DNA of 64,000 nt, from contig OV884057.1 in the NCBI GenBank assembly GCA_930367215.1, forward strand, positions 104,743,284-104,807,283, in the 5' to 3' direction. This document shows positions 62,643 through 64,000 of the stretch, in pieces. A program made the translations under genes and the position numbers. This DNA is from Pollenia angustigena. Taxonomy: Eukaryota > Arthropoda > Insecta > Diptera > Polleniidae. Position 1 is the stretch's first letter; each line of letters begins with the position of its first letter. The notes beneath the pieces were generated by a model. The model was not told the DNA's origin, made no database searches, and worked only from the letters and a program-made list of their open reading frames with translations.

Positions 62643-62701
62643 TTATATAGACTTTGACGTTTGGTATGACAAAAAATTGTCACGTGAAGACGCTATGTTA
62701 C

Positions 62702-63103
62702 CACCAGCAAGATTCAAAATTACACTTGAGATGAAGCAAAATTACCCGATTTAAGTGAAATTACACCTGATACAAAATTTAAGTTTTTTTTAATAAAGAC
62801 ATTTACAAAGAAGTAAAAACACAACAAACTCTTTAAAAGAAGATCAATATTAGTTAAACTGTTAATTTTATTTAAATTAACAAAAATAACATTAAAGACT
62901 AAAAAAAAATTAATAAAACATAAAATAAAACTGCTAAAATAATGAGTTTAACTTCCACATTTGGTTGATATATCTTGGGAAGGTTTAAAATGTTCCTAGT
63001 CATTGCTTTATAATGGATGCTTTTTAGCTCCATAGAGCTTACGAAAGGTTAGCTGTCAAACGAACTGTCATACTGTTTTCACTTTTTGATCAGGCACATC
63101 ATC
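62702..63103. other. unassigned stretch
   Basis: AT-rich; nothing recognised. Confidence 0.25.
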
Positions 63104-63184
63104 ATGAATAGATTCATGCTTGAACAACGCCACCAAATTATCCAAATATACTTTGAAAATCAGCCATCGATTTTTACAACTTAA
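63104..63184 (+). pseudogene. possible mariner-like transposase N-terminus
   Basis: ATG at 63104 opens MNRFMLEQRHQIIQIYFENQ followed by PSIFTT and a stop. The pattern resembles the first helix of mariner-family transposases (ERxxIVxxYxxN). Downstream sequence to 63600 shows short degraded readings such as GVLEVNIVYF. Weak evidence. Confidence 0.3.
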
Positions 63185-64000
63185 AGGTGACTTCATGATT
63201 TAAATGACGCAACTTTTTTACACAAATGAAGGCGATGTGTTGATTTAGAGAAAATAAACTGTCAATTAGACTTCAAGGCCGTGCGATGTGACACTTATTG
63301 ATTGTTTTCCGTAGGGCTGTGAAGTTAGTGGTTAATGCTGATAAACCAGCAACAATCGGTGTCTTGGAGGTCAACATTGTTTATTTTATTCGAAAAAGTG
63401 AAACAAAATTGGACGTCTGCAATGCGTTTCGTCAAGGACATGAGCGCTGTCTAATTGTTTTAAATCAGTTTCAAATCGTAATGCCGTGTATCAATCTGCG
63501 ATTAAAATTAATTTTTTTTTGTGTTGTCTACCATTTTAAGTTTTATGGTCTTAAAAAATACCCTTTATACCTTATTTAGTACACAAAATGCCTGCAGAGT
63601 TTTATACAACTGTCCCTTTCGTAATTCAGTTTTACAACTGTAAAGGGCGTTAAATATTCTTTAAACTAAAGCATAAAAAAGTAGCAAGATAGAAATAAAA
63701 TTAATTATATTTTGCAATATTGGAAACATATCTTCCCCCAGGCAAGTTTTTAGTTTGAATAACTTTTTTCAATAAACTTCAGTTTCTAAATCACTATGAT
63801 AGGCATCTTTATCCAAATCGAAGGGTCCATCTTGCGACATTCATTACCAAACATTTGAAAATATTTGTATGTTTAATAATTGAAGTCGTTTCTTAAAAAG
63901 AAACCGAGACTTTGGTTCAGAAGGCTGTGCATTTCTTAGCAACAATATTTAAAATGAAATAAATGTCATCACTGAAATCGAATCTTGATTTTATTTGGGC
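63185..64000. other. unassigned right edge
   Basis: No convincing coding sequence or repeat. A 93-codon plus-strand open stretch (63298-63579) has no known domain. Confidence 0.25.

Larger units (their letters stand above)
60805..62701. mobile_element. small inverted-repeat element split by a dispersed fly repeat
   Basis: 60805-60865 (GTTACATAGCGTCTTCACCT...GACAATTTTTTGTCATACC) is mirrored by 62645-62701, so one palindromic MITE has been opened by insertion of the 1.75-kb repeat at 60889-62642. Confidence 0.65.

Noticed and set aside
1..64000. CRISPR array, bacterial operon or riboswitch features
   Set aside because: Introns, LINE/LTR content and fly repeats show a eukaryotic genome; tandem arrays here have no spacer structure.

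Overview
This window looks like heterochromatin-like or intergenic DNA from a higher fly (Diptera, most likely a calyptrate or related brachyceran). The evidence is strong AT-richness, fly-type element families (gypsy/412, mag-like gypsy, BEL/Pao, R1- and Jockey-like LINEs, Transib, hAT, PIF/Harbinger-like MITEs), GT-AG introns, and dispersed fly-type tracts with GTCY runs and 'tccataatttaccatagg' units. Species assignment is inference. Only one host gene is supported: the last two exons of a selenophosphate synthetase (selD) on the minus strand (31744-32528). Almost everything else is transposable element, much of it nested several layers deep.

Layout. 1-5499: a decayed minus-strand gypsy element (Y) whose gag/protease is split by a plus-strand, internally deleted mag-like gypsy element (Z, 545-4051). 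5500-13725: a second minus-strand gypsy element (X) with a Q-rich gag and a broken RT. X is cut by an inverted-repeat element (5899-6780), a small MITE (12907-13103) and a 5.6 kb composite terminal-inverted-repeat unit (7237-12826). The composite unit is itself cut by a young minus-strand LTR element (8883-12638) that keeps Gag-protease but has lost RT/RNase H and the integrase core. 13726-16860 is mostly unassigned.

16860-31270: an R1-like LINE on the minus strand, split by a 12.07 kb BEL/Pao element (17573-29639; 5-bp target duplication GGCCT). This BEL/Pao element has an unusual 4 kb repeat-built leader and an extra 3' ORF. That ORF carries a second nucleocapsid-like zinc-knuckle domain behind a textbook branch point and splice acceptor.

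31744-32528: selD exons. 33331-44700: a field of MITEs with several clear target duplications (hAT 8 bp, PIF/Harbinger-type TTA/TAA, Tc1/pogo-type TA), dispersed fly repeats, a rearranged hAT complex (37678-41286) with the signature of self-insertion, gypsy and Jockey-like pol remnants, and a tRNA-like tract.

44900-54960: a RAG1-like Transib transposase pseudogene, split by a near-intact 412/mdg1-like gypsy element (46333-53659; identical-looking LTRs, CTCT target duplication, intact gag and pol) and by a LINE 3' end. The 412-like leader also encodes a 66-residue protein with a myristoylation-type N-terminus and one membrane segment. 55813-64000: large foldback structures, more MITEs, a hAT element with a perfect 8-bp target duplication, a 153-bp tandem array, and a mariner-like fragment.
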